Source: Faecalibacterium longum CLA-AA-H243 (GTDB lineage Bacteria > Bacillota > Clostridia > Oscillospirales > Ruminococcaceae). From it: a DNA stretch of 57,644 nucleotides. Below the pieces are notes generated by a model. It had not been told where the DNA came from. It ran no database searches and worked only from the letters and a program-made list of their open reading frames with translations. Shown in pieces: positions 23,470-32,783 of this stretch. Each line of letters begins with the position of its first letter. Within the stretch, counting starts at the first letter, position 1. A program made the position numbers and the translations under genes. Location of the stretch: contig NZ_JAJEQG010000018.1 of assembly GCF_020687245.1 (NCBI RefSeq), positions 1 to 57,644 on the forward strand, written 5' to 3'.

Positions 23470-23716
23470 TCTGCGTTTCCTCCTCATTCATAGTATTGAT
23501 CGTATCAGGCTTCGGAGCCATATCCGCAGCAAACATACGGAGCAGCTCGGAAAGCTGTTCGGGATTCAGGTTCGCAGCATGAACCATCTCATGGATTTCG
23601 GAATTTTCCTCCTCACGGTATCTGCGTTCCAGGTCTTTCACCTTAGCATCCCATTCTGCCCGTTTCTTACGGGCTTTTTCAAGGTCTGCACCTATTCTGT
23701 CTAACTTGGCACTCAA
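23459..23716 (-). CDS. DUF4315 family protein
   Basis: An 85-residue coiled-coil protein (MSAKLDRIGADLEKARKKRAEW in pieces) of the DUF4315 family. TTG 23716 is 8 bases after GGAGG. It overlaps the DUF4366 start by 11 bases. It always accompanies the NlpC/P60 and DUF4366 genes in CTn elements; role unknown. Confidence 0.85.
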   Translation of the reverse strand: MSAKLDRIGADLEKARKKRAEWDAKVKDLERRYREEENSEIHEMVHAANLNPEQLSELLRMFAADMAPKPDTINTMNEEETQNEI

Positions 23717-23730
23717 TCGCCATCCCTCCT

Positions 23731-25467
23731 TTAGTTTCTGATTCTGCCGAAGCAGTAAAAATGCTGTTGCCAGTAATTCGATTCGATAGAAGCGTAGGAA
23801 ATGGGGTTTCCGCAGTGGATCATCATACCATTGCCAACATAGATACCAACGTGTGATGCACCGGAGGTATCATAAGTGCCTTGGAAGAAAATCAAATCTC
23901 CCGGTTTGGCAGAGCTTTTCGGGATAATGTCGCATACGCCCATCAAACCGTTTGCGGTCAAACGACCAACACTCCAACCGTTTCCGCAGTGATTGATTAC
24001 ATAGGAAACAAATCCGGAGCAGTCAAAGGAGGTAGACGGGCTGCTGCCGCCCCACACATACGGGTATCCCAGATATTTTTCAGCTTCCCGAATCATATTG
24101 GCAAATCTTGTGTCTGTCAGCGCTTCGCCCGGAATATCATAATCGGTGTACTCGCCGCCAGGGGTGGCGTAAATGTCATTTCCGAAAATATCCGGTCTGT
24201 TGCCCCTTGTCTGAAGCAAAATTCTATATCGCTCCATATCATCTTCCGACAAGCCGGAATTTGAAATCACACTGTTCAAGCCCTTATTTCTGAGCTTCAC
24301 ATTCAGAATATAATATTCGTAATCTTCTTCCTCTGTTGTTGTCTCTCCCGTTTCGGGATCAGTAGAAGATGTTGTTCGTGTACGAATCTCTACTACTTCC
24401 GTCAGGGTCAGCTCATATTGTTGCTCAAATAGCCATTGCAGGGTAGCCTGCACCTCATCTCTGGTGTAATCCTCAAACTTCACCGTCAAATACGCCGCCA
24501 GCTCATAAGGATTGTGGTTGATTTCATCAAGGTCATACCGGTACTCGTCATATCCGCTATGAGTACGCTCGATATTATTGATTTTATTGCGGAGCGCAGC
24601 TTCCAAAGCCTTGTAATCATTGTCCGCACCAATAATATCTTCCTCTTTTGCAGTAAAAGAAGTTCCCAGAATGATCTGTGTGCCGCCTTGGAACATAGCC
24701 GAACAAGACGAGAACATCCCTGAGAGTATCATAAAAAGCAGTCCGGCAATCAAAACAAACAGAATCGTTTTAGAGTGTGTGGTGCAGAACTCCGTTACTC
24801 TTTCTGTGATGTTCTTGGCTCCCTGAGCTGCTTTGCCCGTTGCCTTGCCTGCACCCTTAGATGCAGAAGCCGTTGTCGAAGCGGTATTCTTACCGGCTTT
24901 GGCGGCAGCATATTCTTTCTTGATTGCCCTTTTCTGTTGCCAACGGGAAAAGGGATTGGAACCGGCATCGGGGTTGTCCTTTTTGAACTTCTCATACAGG
25001 GCATTTACATTTGCTTTATCTGACTTCTCAACCAGCTTTTCCGCCTTGTCGTAGGCTTTCAGCTTGTGACTGTAAACGGCATGATCGACGGTATAGACAG
25101 TGGATTCAACAGCCTTGGTCGTTTCCTGCACAGCCTGAACGCCGATATTATCATCCTCATATTCTGACACCGCCCGATGTGCTTTGGATGTGAGCGTGAC
25201 TGCGGCACCACGGCTTGCCATGTGCTTTGCCACAGATGGGCGCTCGATTTCCGTAAACTCCGCTTTTTCAAAACGGAGCTTTGCTTTACGGGAACCGGCT
25301 GCATCTGTTTCCAGCTTTAGCTTCGGCTTTGCCTTTTTAGAAGCCAATTTGTCTGCCGCTTTTTCAGCCCTATCAACCGCCTTATCTGCACGGTCGGCAG
25401 CTTTCTTCACATGAGAATCTGCAAGGTCATCTTCGGTAAAACGGAGTCGTGTAGGTCTTTTCGCCAT
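23731..25467 (-). CDS. CD1108-family NlpC/P60 peptidoglycan hydrolase of the T4SS
   Basis: A 578-residue membrane-anchored cell-wall hydrolase, the Gram-positive counterpart of VirB1. The N-terminal 200 residues are basic and Ala/Lys-rich; a membrane segment lies near 235-255 (FVLIAGLLFMILSGMF); the C-terminal NlpC/P60 domain has catalytic Cys in DCSGFVSYV (about 481) and His in SHVGIYVG (about 536). ATG 25467 follows AGGAGG. It opens the wall for the mating channel. Only 3 bases separate it from virB4. Confidence 0.93.
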   Translation of the reverse strand: MAKRPTRLRFTEDDLADSHVKKAADRADKAVDRAEKAADKLASKKAKPKLKLETDAAGSRKAKLRFEKAEFTEIERPSVAKHMASRGAAVTLTSKAHRAVSEYEDDNIGVQAVQETTKAVESTVYTVDHAVYSHKLKAYDKAEKLVEKSDKANVNALYEKFKKDNPDAGSNPFSRWQQKRAIKKEYAAAKAGKNTASTTASASKGAGKATGKAAQGAKNITERVTEFCTTHSKTILFVLIAGLLFMILSGMFSSCSAMFQGGTQIILGTSFTAKEEDIIGADNDYKALEAALRNKINNIERTHSGYDEYRYDLDEINHNPYELAAYLTVKFEDYTRDEVQATLQWLFEQQYELTLTEVVEIRTRTTSSTDPETGETTTEEEDYEYYILNVKLRNKGLNSVISNSGLSEDDMERYRILLQTRGNRPDIFGNDIYATPGGEYTDYDIPGEALTDTRFANMIREAEKYLGYPYVWGGSSPSTSFDCSGFVSYVINHCGNGWSVGRLTANGLMGVCDIIPKSSAKPGDLIFFQGTYDTSGASHVGIYVGNGMMIHCGNPISYASIESNYWQQHFYCFGRIRN

Positions 25468-25470
25468 ACA

Positions 25471-27897
25471 TTACGCCTCCTTTTCCTGTGCCACCTCGTT
25501 TAACTTCGTGGTCATAATGCGATACAGTTCCAGATCTGTCGGGAATCGGTCAATGAACGGCAGAATCACATTGCCATAGAACAGAAGTCCTTCGCCCTCA
25601 CCGGAGTTGGTTACATAGGACAGCTGATGCGGCGAAATGTTCAACCGCTGTGCCAGAATACTTCGGTCATCGCTTGCCTGATTCAGCATATAGATGAAAT
25701 CAGAGTTTTCGAGGATGTTGGCAATCTCCGGGGAACGAAGCAGGTCTTTGACATTCTGAGTAATACCGGTCGGCAAGCCGCCCCATTTACGGAATCGCTT
25801 CCAGATTTCTACGGAATAGGTTGCCGTCTGTTCTTCCTTCAGAAGCAGATGGAACTCGTCAATATAATATCTGGTCGATTTACCGGCAGAACGGTTGGCA
25901 GTTACACGCCCCCAGACCTGATCCTGAACGATCAGCATACCGATTTTTTTCAGCTGATTGCCCAGCTCCTTAATGTCGAAGCACACCAGACGATTCTGAA
26001 TATCCACATTGGTTCTGTTGTTAAACAGTTTCAGAGAACCCTTAACATAGATTTCCAAGGCGGTCGCTACATGGTGGGCTTCCTTTTCGTCCTGTTTCAG
26101 AAGGGCATCATACAAATCCTCAAGGATCGGCATATTCTCAGGGGCAGGATTGTCGAAATATCTCTGGTAAATCTGATGCACACAACGGTCGATAACCGTC
26201 TTTTCGATAGGCTGCAAGCCATCCTTACTGCCCATAATCAACTCACAGAGGGACAGGATAAAATCAGCTTTCAGTGCTACCGGGTTGTCATCCTCAGAGT
26301 AGTTCAGGTTGATGTCCATAGGGTTGATATAGTTGGTACTGGAGGAGCTGATTTTTACCACCTGACCATTGAACTTGTGAACCAGAGCCGCATATTCCGC
26401 TTCGGGGTCGCAGATGATAATATCGTCATCCGTAACCAGGAACGCATTGGTGATTTCACGCTTTGCGGAAAAGGATTTACCGGAACCGGGAGTACCCAGA
26501 ATCAGTCCGTTGGGGTTCTTGAGCTTCTTTCTGTCCACCATGATAAGGTTGTTCGACAGAGCATTCAGCCCGTAATAGAGCGTTTCTCCACCATTCTGGA
26601 ACAGCTCCTGCGTGGTGAAAGGCACAAAAATAGCCGTGGAACTGGTAGTCAGGCCACGACGAATCTCAATCAGGTTTTGTGCCAAAGGCAGGCTGCTCAT
26701 CAGTCCGGATTCCTGCTGAAAATCCAAACGACGCAGATTGCAGTTATGCTTCTGGGCGATGCTCTGTGCCTGGAACACATTGTTCTCCAGTTCCTGCTCG
26801 GTGCGCCCGGTGTTCAGCACCAGAAATGTCACCATGAACATTCGCTCATTCTGGCTCTGCAATTCTTTCAGAAGTGACTTCGCATCTTTACCATAGGTAG
26901 CAAGGTCAGATGGGATAATGTCCATGTCATAGCCAGAACGCACAGCCTTTTTCTGTTCCTCGATTTTGGAACGGTCAAGCTCGGTGATGATTCTCTTGAT
27001 GGTCTTAATCGCCGCAGTCTGGTCAACCGACTGGATGTGCATGGTCACGATCTGCGTGGATTCCATATCCAGAAAATCCGCCAGCATACGATCAGACAGG
27101 TCTGATGCCGTAATTGCCAGATAAGACATCGAACCGAAGATACTGCCCATCTGGAAGGTGCGGTTGGTCTTAAAGGCAAACGCCGTCGGAGCAATGAAGT
27201 CCTTTACGGACAGCCCGGATTCCACAAGATACTTCCAATCGAAGAAGAACTTATCATTATCACCCATGTGGAACATAGAGTGCATCAGATGCAGCCGCTC
27301 TTTGCCGTTCATGGTAGTGGCAATGACACCCAAACGCCGAAAGTTATTGAGCAGATCGTTTTCGATATGGTTGAGTCTCGGCTTTGCCTGCCGCATGGAT
27401 TCGGCTTCAATGCCGAATGTCAGGTACTTGGTTTTGGTCAAGCCGTTGTTGCCCTGCGCCAACTGCTTTTTCAGCATCTGGCTATACTCGGCACGGACGG
27501 GATTGAAGCTGTCCTTCTTGAACGGGATACGGATACTCTTTTCAAAGCTTTCAGCATCGGTACTCAGGTTCATAAAGGAAAGCTCAAAGTGAATGGAGCT
27601 GTCAAAGAAATTCAGGAAACTGCACCACTCATCGAAGATGGCAGTCTTATCTTCCTGCTGTGCCAGCTGATAGTTGATGTCCTGAAACTGAATGGTCTTG
27701 GTGTAATAACTGTCAGTGACACGGCAGATGCCATCCGGGAACATTCTCTGAAAGGGAATGGACTGCTGTGCAGTCTGCGGAATACCGTTGTCCTTCTTTG
27801 CCCGTTCCACAACAGCTTTAATTTCTCGCTGCTGCTTCCGATTCAGATTTGCAGGCATTTTGATGTTTCTTGCCTGTGGCTTCTTTTTGAAAAACAA
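25471..27897 (-). CDS. VirB4-like conjugation ATPase
   Basis: An approximately 808-residue T4SS motor ATPase. Walker A GTPGSGKSFSAK at about residue 468, Walker B-like IIICDPEAEY, and DEFHLLLKEE near 700. TTG 27897 is preferred (9 bases from AAGGAGG); TTG 27906 is also in frame but touches the Shine-Dalgarno. The gene overlaps the 3' end of prgI by about 80 bases. It powers assembly of the mating channel on the cytoplasmic face. Confidence 0.94.
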   Translation of the reverse strand: MFFKKKPQARNIKMPANLNRKQQREIKAVVERAKKDNGIPQTAQQSIPFQRMFPDGICRVTDSYYTKTIQFQDINYQLAQQEDKTAIFDEWCSFLNFFDSSIHFELSFMNLSTDAESFEKSIRIPFKKDSFNPVRAEYSQMLKKQLAQGNNGLTKTKYLTFGIEAESMRQAKPRLNHIENDLLNNFRRLGVIATTMNGKERLHLMHSMFHMGDNDKFFFDWKYLVESGLSVKDFIAPTAFAFKTNRTFQMGSIFGSMSYLAITASDLSDRMLADFLDMESTQIVTMHIQSVDQTAAIKTIKRIITELDRSKIEEQKKAVRSGYDMDIIPSDLATYGKDAKSLLKELQSQNERMFMVTFLVLNTGRTEQELENNVFQAQSIAQKHNCNLRRLDFQQESGLMSSLPLAQNLIEIRRGLTTSSTAIFVPFTTQELFQNGGETLYYGLNALSNNLIMVDRKKLKNPNGLILGTPGSGKSFSAKREITNAFLVTDDDIIICDPEAEYAALVHKFNGQVVKISSSSTNYINPMDINLNYSEDDNPVALKADFILSLCELIMGSKDGLQPIEKTVIDRCVHQIYQRYFDNPAPENMPILEDLYDALLKQDEKEAHHVATALEIYVKGSLKLFNNRTNVDIQNRLVCFDIKELGNQLKKIGMLIVQDQVWGRVTANRSAGKSTRYYIDEFHLLLKEEQTATYSVEIWKRFRKWGGLPTGITQNVKDLLRSPEIANILENSDFIYMLNQASDDRSILAQRLNISPHQLSYVTNSGEGEGLLFYGNVILPFIDRFPTDLELYRIMTTKLNEVAQEKEA

Positions 27898-28252
27898 TTC
27901 GTTCAACCTCCTTTTCCAGTTTGTACTGACGCATCAAAGCGTCATAATAGTTGTCCGTCTGATAAGGGCGAACCTTGGGACGAACGAATTTGGTCTGAAT
28001 GAAGTGTTCTACAACCACTTCCAACGGCTGACTATCCTTTTCATACATTGCCAGAAAGAACAACGGTAACATGACGATCATCATGGACAGTGCTGCAAGG
28101 CTCACATTTCCGGTTGCTTTGACCAGAAAGAAAATCGGCACTCCGATGAGCGCCGCCGCACCAAAGCAAAGTAACTGCCGTTTCGTCAGATTGAAGAACA
28201 CTTTTGTTTTTACCCTCGTCAGGTCACGAGGTACGGGAATATACGCTGCCAA
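27818..28252 (-). CDS. PrgI-family membrane protein (VirB3-like)
   Basis: A 144-residue protein with the PrgI opening (MAAYIPVPRDLTRVKTKVF) and two membrane helices at about residues 28-48 and 52-70. TTG start behind GGAGGAAATTG. It is the inner-membrane partner of VirB4. Its last 27 codons overlap the virB4 start, giving strong translational coupling. Confidence 0.9.
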   Translation of the reverse strand: MAAYIPVPRDLTRVKTKVFFNLTKRQLLCFGAAALIGVPIFFLVKATGNVSLAALSMMIVMLPLFFLAMYEKDSQPLEVVVEHFIQTKFVRPKVRPYQTDNYYDALMRQYKLEKEVERIVFQKEATGKKHQNACKSESEAAARN

Positions 28253-28269
28253 ACAATTTCCTCCTTCCC

Positions 28270-29136
28270 TTAGTGAGCGCTGAATACACCCTTCGCAAGC
28301 GAACCAGTCTTAAACAGGGTGAAGCACAAAAGGACGGTGTAGCCCATAACACCCCAGATAGAACCGATGATGTCATCACTGAATGCGATAGACTGAATCA
28401 GCACCGCATAAATGCCCACGCAGATCATAATCAGGAATCCCTGGAATCCGATTGCAAACAGCGAACGCAGATAATTCTGTCCGATATTGCTCTGTTCTCT
28501 GTTTCCAAAAGTGGAAAGCGGAATCGGGGCAAGGCTGACCATCAGATAAATTTCAATCATTCGACCGTAGACGATCACAAAGATGATGATTGCCAAAGCG
28601 GACATCGTGACCTGCACGATAAAGGATTGCAGGAACAAGCCGAGCAAAGGACCCAAATCCATTGCCATCAGCGTTTCTTCCATTGTTTCCAATGCCGAAG
28701 CATCTATGGCAGTATTTCCGGATATGATACCGGCGCTTGCGTTTATAACGTGCTGTGTCACATCAAACACAGCCATCGTGATATTGAATGTGTTTGTGAT
28801 TAACATGACCGCAACAAAAGTCTTGAACACCCATTTGAAGAAGATCCAGGTTTCAAAATTTGCCAGATTGTTGTGGTCAATAATCATCTGAATTAGCTCA
28901 TAACAGGCAATGAAGGTCAGAATCAAGCCTGCGATTGGGATAATCACTGACTCGGAGATGTTTCGTACCATGGCAAAGACACCCGGCGAAAAATTCGCCG
29001 GGGTCATGCCAACGGAGGTTGCTATCTCGCCAACCTGGTTGTTGACGGACTCAAACATCCCCGACAGATTTCCCATAATAGCTGAAACGAGCATTTCTTT
29101 CAGCCAGTCTGTGATCTGTTGGAGTATGCTGTCCAA
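28270..29136 (-). CDS. VirB6/TrbL-like membrane protein (CD1112 family)
   Basis: A 288-residue polytopic membrane protein with about six hydrophobic segments (from residue 62 to the end) and an N-terminal amphipathic part. It matches the CD0415/CD1112-type channel protein of CTn elements. TTG 29136 lies 9 bases after GGAGG. It probably forms the inner-membrane pore of the T4SS. Confidence 0.9.
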   Translation of the reverse strand: MDSILQQITDWLKEMLVSAIMGNLSGMFESVNNQVGEIATSVGMTPANFSPGVFAMVRNISESVIIPIAGLILTFIACYELIQMIIDHNNLANFETWIFFKWVFKTFVAVMLITNTFNITMAVFDVTQHVINASAGIISGNTAIDASALETMEETLMAMDLGPLLGLFLQSFIVQVTMSALAIIIFVIVYGRMIEIYLMVSLAPIPLSTFGNREQSNIGQNYLRSLFAIGFQGFLIMICVGIYAVLIQSIAFSDDIIGSIWGVMGYTVLLCFTLFKTGSLAKGVFSAH

Positions 29137-29161
29137 AGGCGATTACCTCCTTGTTTTGTGA

Positions 29162-29377
29162 TTAACCGAACAGTCCGGAGAGCAGAGGTACAAGGGTGGT
29201 GCCGATGAGGGCAACACCGCCGCCAGCCATGAGCTGCTTCATGCCCTGGGACTTTGCGCCGGGGTTATCGTTGCCGTAGCCCTCAAGCAGATTGATTGCA
29301 CCCCAGATGCCAAGACCTGCGCCCAGAGCGATAACGAGAGTCTGAAGAACGGTTACTGCGCTATTGAAAAATGCCAT
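29162..29377 (-). CDS. Maff2-family small membrane protein (VirB2-like)
   Basis: A 71-residue protein with two hydrophobic helices (about 8-30 and 48-68) and a Gly-rich middle (GYGNDNPGAKSQGMKQ), the Maff2 family. Start ATG behind TAGGAGG. Family position and topology suggest a pilin-like or pore-lining subunit. It is the first gene of the channel sub-operon. Confidence 0.92.
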   Translation of the reverse strand: MAFFNSAVTVLQTLVIALGAGLGIWGAINLLEGYGNDNPGAKSQGMKQLMAGGGVALIGTTLVPLLSGLFG

Positions 29378-29416
29378 AATATTTTCCTCCTAAAATTTGA
29401 AATTGTTTTGAGAATA

Positions 29417-29462
29417 GAAAAAGCCCTCCGTACTACCGGCATCAAAACCGGACGGAAGGCTT
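29417..29462 (-). terminator. Terminator after XRE regulator
   Basis: AAGCCTTCCG pairs with CGGAGGGCTT, with an inner CCGG/CCGG stem, followed by TTTTTCT on the minus strand. It splits the coupling-protein sub-operon from the Maff2-VirB4 sub-operon and overlaps the regulator's stop codon. Confidence 0.85.
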
Positions 29463-29853
29463 AGTTTACGAGAATCTTTTCAAGGAACTCCTCGACGGTT
29501 ATCACGCCAAGTTTCTGTTCCATTCTGCTTCTTGCATATTCAGTTTCACAATCATATATATCACCACCACCTTTCATAAGAAACAGCCAATACATTGACT
29601 GCAACAAATCTTCACGAGAAGCACAGATTGTCGGTGAAAAAACGACAGGTGAAACCTTCAGAACCTCTGCGAGTTTCGCTGTGGTTTCTGCATTAGGGGT
29701 TCGAGCGTTTTTCTCATACTGAGCAATACGGACATCCGCTGTTTTCTCGGAATACCCCATCAGGAGTCCAAGCTCTTTCTGGGTAAGGCGGCGAAATCGT
29801 CTAACGAACTTCAATCGCTGCCCAATAGAGGTATCCGTGATCCACCAAGTCAT
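29461..29853 (-). CDS. XRE-family regulator within the transfer region
   Basis: A 130-residue protein with a Cro/C1 helix-turn-helix at residues 12-70 (TQKELGLLMGYSEKTADVRI) and an extra C-terminal segment. ATG follows GAGGTG. It is last in the VirD4 sub-operon, upstream of the channel genes, so it may control them or the switch to transfer. Confidence 0.85.
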   Translation of the reverse strand: MTWWITDTSIGQRLKFVRRFRRLTQKELGLLMGYSEKTADVRIAQYEKNARTPNAETTAKLAEVLKVSPVVFSPTICASREDLLQSMYWLFLMKGGGDIYDCETEYARSRMEQKLGVITVEEFLEKILVN

Positions 29854-29858
29854 TTTTT

Positions 29859-30179
29859 TTACACCTCGCTTTCTGCAAATTCTCGATATACAACCTCATT
29901 TTTTGCTCTGCGCTTGCCTACGGCTTCACTGGGAGCAAGGTCAGGGTAGGTTGCCTGCACTTTCTGTCTGCTTCTGCGGACAGTTTCAAACCCCGGAAAG
30001 CTGCGTCTATCCAGTTCCTTCAAAAACACAGGAACCGTCATGGCATGAATGTCGATGCCACGCAGACCGGAATAGTGTTCCAGTACCATCAGGTACAAAT
30101 GATTGTCGGTATTTCTTGCCTTGTGGTCGTGTTCCAAGATGTTCTTAACCAGGGCAGATACCGTTTTCAGATTTTCCAA
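29859..30179 (-). CDS. Conserved CTn protein of unknown function (106 aa)
   Basis: A soluble, helix-rich protein starting at TTG 30179 behind AAGGAGG, 12 bases after the virD4 stop. It contains ALVKNILEHDHKARNTD and a basic C-terminus (VGKRRAKNEVVYREF), perhaps for DNA binding. Family not recognised; its position between virD4 and the XRE gene suggests a regulatory role, which is inference. Confidence 0.65.
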   Translation of the reverse strand: MENLKTVSALVKNILEHDHKARNTDNHLYLMVLEHYSGLRGIDIHAMTVPVFLKELDRRSFPGFETVRRSRQKVQATYPDLAPSEAVGKRRAKNEVVYREFAESEV

Positions 30180-30191
30180 ACAGAAACCTCC

Positions 30192-31946
30192 TTAATCCGC
30201 ATCGACTACCACAAACTCATCACCTGCCTTGAGCTTCAACCTTCGACTCAGAAACTGCTCAATGTTGAACTCATTTCTCTTATCAAAGTCTGATGTGTAC
30301 TTATAATTGGGGTGCTGCGTCAGATCGTACTTGTCAGAAAGAAACGGTCTGACACCACGCAACTGCAAAATACACTTGCTGCCATCCAGAACCGCAAGCT
30401 CATCTACGCTCGCAAGGTCTTTGCCTAACTTCTGATAATTCAAGCCGTAAGACGGGCTGTTACCTCTGGTGTTGGAGGTGTTGTAGGTGTCGATAGTTTC
30501 TTTTCCCAATGCCTGATTCAGTTCTTTGAGCGTGGTTGGCTCAGAACCACCCAGGAAAATTCGGGAATCCATGTTGCCGATGATGGTATCGGCATTGTCT
30601 TTATAAATGGCTTTCAGCTGTGATTGTGCCTGGAGAACAAGGCAAGCCGATATTTCACGGCTTCGGATTGTCGCTACCAGTTTTTCCAGATTGGGAATCT
30701 GACCGATGTTTGCCATCTCATCAATCAAGCAGCGCACATGAACCGGCAGTCTGCCGCCGTACACATCATCTGCTTTCTCGCACAACAAGTTGAACAGCTG
30801 TGTGTAAATCATGGAGATCAAAAAATTAAACGTCGCATCCGTATCTGACATAATCAGAAAGAGCGCCGTTTTCTTATCTCCGAGAGTATCCAACTGCAAC
30901 TCGTCATAGGCAGTCACATCTCTGACCTCCTGAATATCAAAAGGAGCCAGACGAGCGCCGCAGGAAATCAAAATCGACTTAGCGGTCTTGCCGGCAGCCA
31001 GCTTGTATTTTTTATACTGACGGACTGCAAAGTGATTCGGCTTTTTCTTTTCCAGGGCTTCAAACATCAGATCCACCGGGTTCTGGAACTCCTCATCATC
31101 TTCCCGCACCTCCATTGCGTTCAGGAACTCAATCAGGGTGGAGAAATTCTGTTCCTCAACCGGAGCTTCATAGTGGATATATCCGATCAAGGCACAGTAG
31201 AGCAGCGTTTCCGCCTTCGTCCAGAACTCATCACCGGCTTTTCCATCACCCTTTGTGTTGGCAATCAGCGTTGTCACCAGTTTCAGAATGTCTTTTTCTG
31301 AATGGATATAGGCAAATGGGTTATAGTGCATCGACTTCTGAAAGTTGATGGTGTTGAAAATCTTGATGGTGTAGCCATGCTTCAAAAGGGCGTTGCCGCA
31401 CTCAATCACGATGCTGCCTTTCGGGTCAGTGACCACATAGGAACTGTGCATCTGGAGAAGGTTTGGCTTCAACCAAAAGCGAGTTTTACCGGAACCCGAA
31501 CCGCCGATAATCAGAACATTCTTATTTCGGGCATTGGCAGGATTCTTCGGGCGATTGCTCATCATCAGCCGCTCCGTTTTCGTCAGGATCACATTGTCCT
31601 CGAACTTTGGTGCAATAAACGGCTCAATATCTTTTGCCGTTCCCCAACGAGCAGAACCGTACTCAACATTGTGTCGGTACTTCTTTGCGTTTTTGCCTTT
31701 TAGATAGACAGCCAGCCGAAGTCCTGCGCCGCAGAGAATACCAATCAGCAAATCCAACGGGTGAAAGCTGGGAAACGGATTGTTCAGGGCTATCGGAAGG
31801 GCATGAAAAAAGCTGAGGATTTTCGCAGATGAATCTGCCCCCTCAGCCAATCTCCATGCTTCTCCTAAATTCGTAGCGAACAACCCTACCAGAAAATACG
31901 GTAAATTCAGAATCAGGAGCTTTTTCATTTTTCTCTTATCCATCAC
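30192..31946 (-). CDS. VirD4/TraG-type coupling protein
   Basis: A 584-residue T4SS coupling ATPase that delivers the relaxase-DNA complex to the channel. Two N-terminal membrane segments (about 8-25 and 60-80), Walker A GGSGSGKTRF (about residue 147), Walker B region VRCLIDEMANIGQ (about 400) and the TraG-type VLQAQSQLKAIY motif. GTG 31946 (or ATG 31943) overlaps the pcfB stop, so the two are coupled. Confidence 0.94.
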   Translation of the reverse strand: MMDKRKMKKLLILNLPYFLVGLFATNLGEAWRLAEGADSSAKILSFFHALPIALNNPFPSFHPLDLLIGILCGAGLRLAVYLKGKNAKKYRHNVEYGSARWGTAKDIEPFIAPKFEDNVILTKTERLMMSNRPKNPANARNKNVLIIGGSGSGKTRFWLKPNLLQMHSSYVVTDPKGSIVIECGNALLKHGYTIKIFNTINFQKSMHYNPFAYIHSEKDILKLVTTLIANTKGDGKAGDEFWTKAETLLYCALIGYIHYEAPVEEQNFSTLIEFLNAMEVREDDEEFQNPVDLMFEALEKKKPNHFAVRQYKKYKLAAGKTAKSILISCGARLAPFDIQEVRDVTAYDELQLDTLGDKKTALFLIMSDTDATFNFLISMIYTQLFNLLCEKADDVYGGRLPVHVRCLIDEMANIGQIPNLEKLVATIRSREISACLVLQAQSQLKAIYKDNADTIIGNMDSRIFLGGSEPTTLKELNQALGKETIDTYNTSNTRGNSPSYGLNYQKLGKDLASVDELAVLDGSKCILQLRGVRPFLSDKYDLTQHPNYKYTSDFDKRNEFNIEQFLSRRLKLKAGDEFVVVDAD

Positions 31947-32425
31947 AGATCACGCTCCTGTTTCTTCTCTCGAACCTTCTTCGGAATCGCTGCGACAATT
32001 TCCTTGAACTTCTTCAGCTGCGCCAGAACGCTCGGCTTTTCATTCTTGGTTAATGCCCTTGCCTGATGTTCCTTGCAGATTGCATCCAAAGCATCTGCAT
32101 CTTTAGAACGGACAAAAACAAGAAACCGGGGAGGATCAACGGACTTATCTTTTCTTACGGCAAAGTCCACGCCATACTTCTTGGCGAGCTTTTCAAAATC
32201 ACGGATACTCTCTTTGTCGATCTCAACATTCGTAGCACCCTGATTCTGTCCCAAAAGCTGTTTCACGGATTGCTTTCCATGAACGGCAGGGTCTCGTGCC
32301 TTTTTCATCTTCACTTTTTCCCGGTGCTGCAAATACTTGCGGATACCGGCAATGATAGTGCGCCCCGTCAGCTTGGTTGTGCTGATCGCCAGGTTTACTG
32401 TTCTGTTTTCAACTTCTTCCTGCAT
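31943..32425 (-). CDS. PcfB-family (DUF3801) relaxosome adaptor
   Basis: A 160-residue protein: RTVNLAISTTKLTGRTIIAG at the start and a central alpha/beta domain (VDFAVRKD..PPRFLVFVRSKD), matching PcfB. PcfB proteins dock the relaxosome to the VirD4 coupling protein, which is the next gene. ATG follows GGAGGTGATGAATC. The C-terminus is basic and carries 'EKPSVLAQLKKFKE', the same linker motif seen in other ICE proteins here. Confidence 0.88.
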   Translation of the reverse strand: MQEEVENRTVNLAISTTKLTGRTIIAGIRKYLQHREKVKMKKARDPAVHGKQSVKQLLGQNQGATNVEIDKESIRDFEKLAKKYGVDFAVRKDKSVDPPRFLVFVRSKDADALDAICKEHQARALTKNEKPSVLAQLKKFKEIVAAIPKKVREKKQERDL

Positions 32426-32461
32426 GATTCATCACCTCCTGCAAGCAGTAGAGTGAACAGA

Positions 32462-32773
32462 TTATCGTGCCATATCTCTGTGGTCGTAATACAGATTGCC
32501 CTTGGCAACTGCGGCATGGCTGATAATCTTGATATTGCCAGCTTTCTGGTTATCCAGAGCCTTCTGATAACCCACATCGCTCAAATACAGGCGATTTCTT
32601 TCGCCTTTCCAACCGACAGGCGATTCATCGGTCAGCACATCGAAAATAATCATGTGCTTGGTGGCGTCATCAAATCGTGCCAAGTCCATATAGGTATGTC
32701 CCTGGTACTCCTTGGCACCATCCTGAATCCGCTTTCGCTCCATCAGCTCTCCAATCGTCGAATTTCTTTGCAT
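32462..32773 (-). CDS. Small ICE protein of unknown function (103 aa)
   Basis: Starts MQRNSTIGELMERKRIQDG at ATG 32773 behind AAGGAGG; longer frames lack a ribosome site. Mixed alpha/beta, soluble, with no motif I can assign. Located between the PcfM-like gene and pcfB and probably co-transcribed with them. Confidence 0.65.
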   Translation of the reverse strand: MQRNSTIGELMERKRIQDGAKEYQGHTYMDLARFDDATKHMIIFDVLTDESPVGWKGERNRLYLSDVGYQKALDNQKAGNIKIISHAAVAKGNLYYDHRDMAR

Positions 32774-32783
32774 AAGAACCTCC

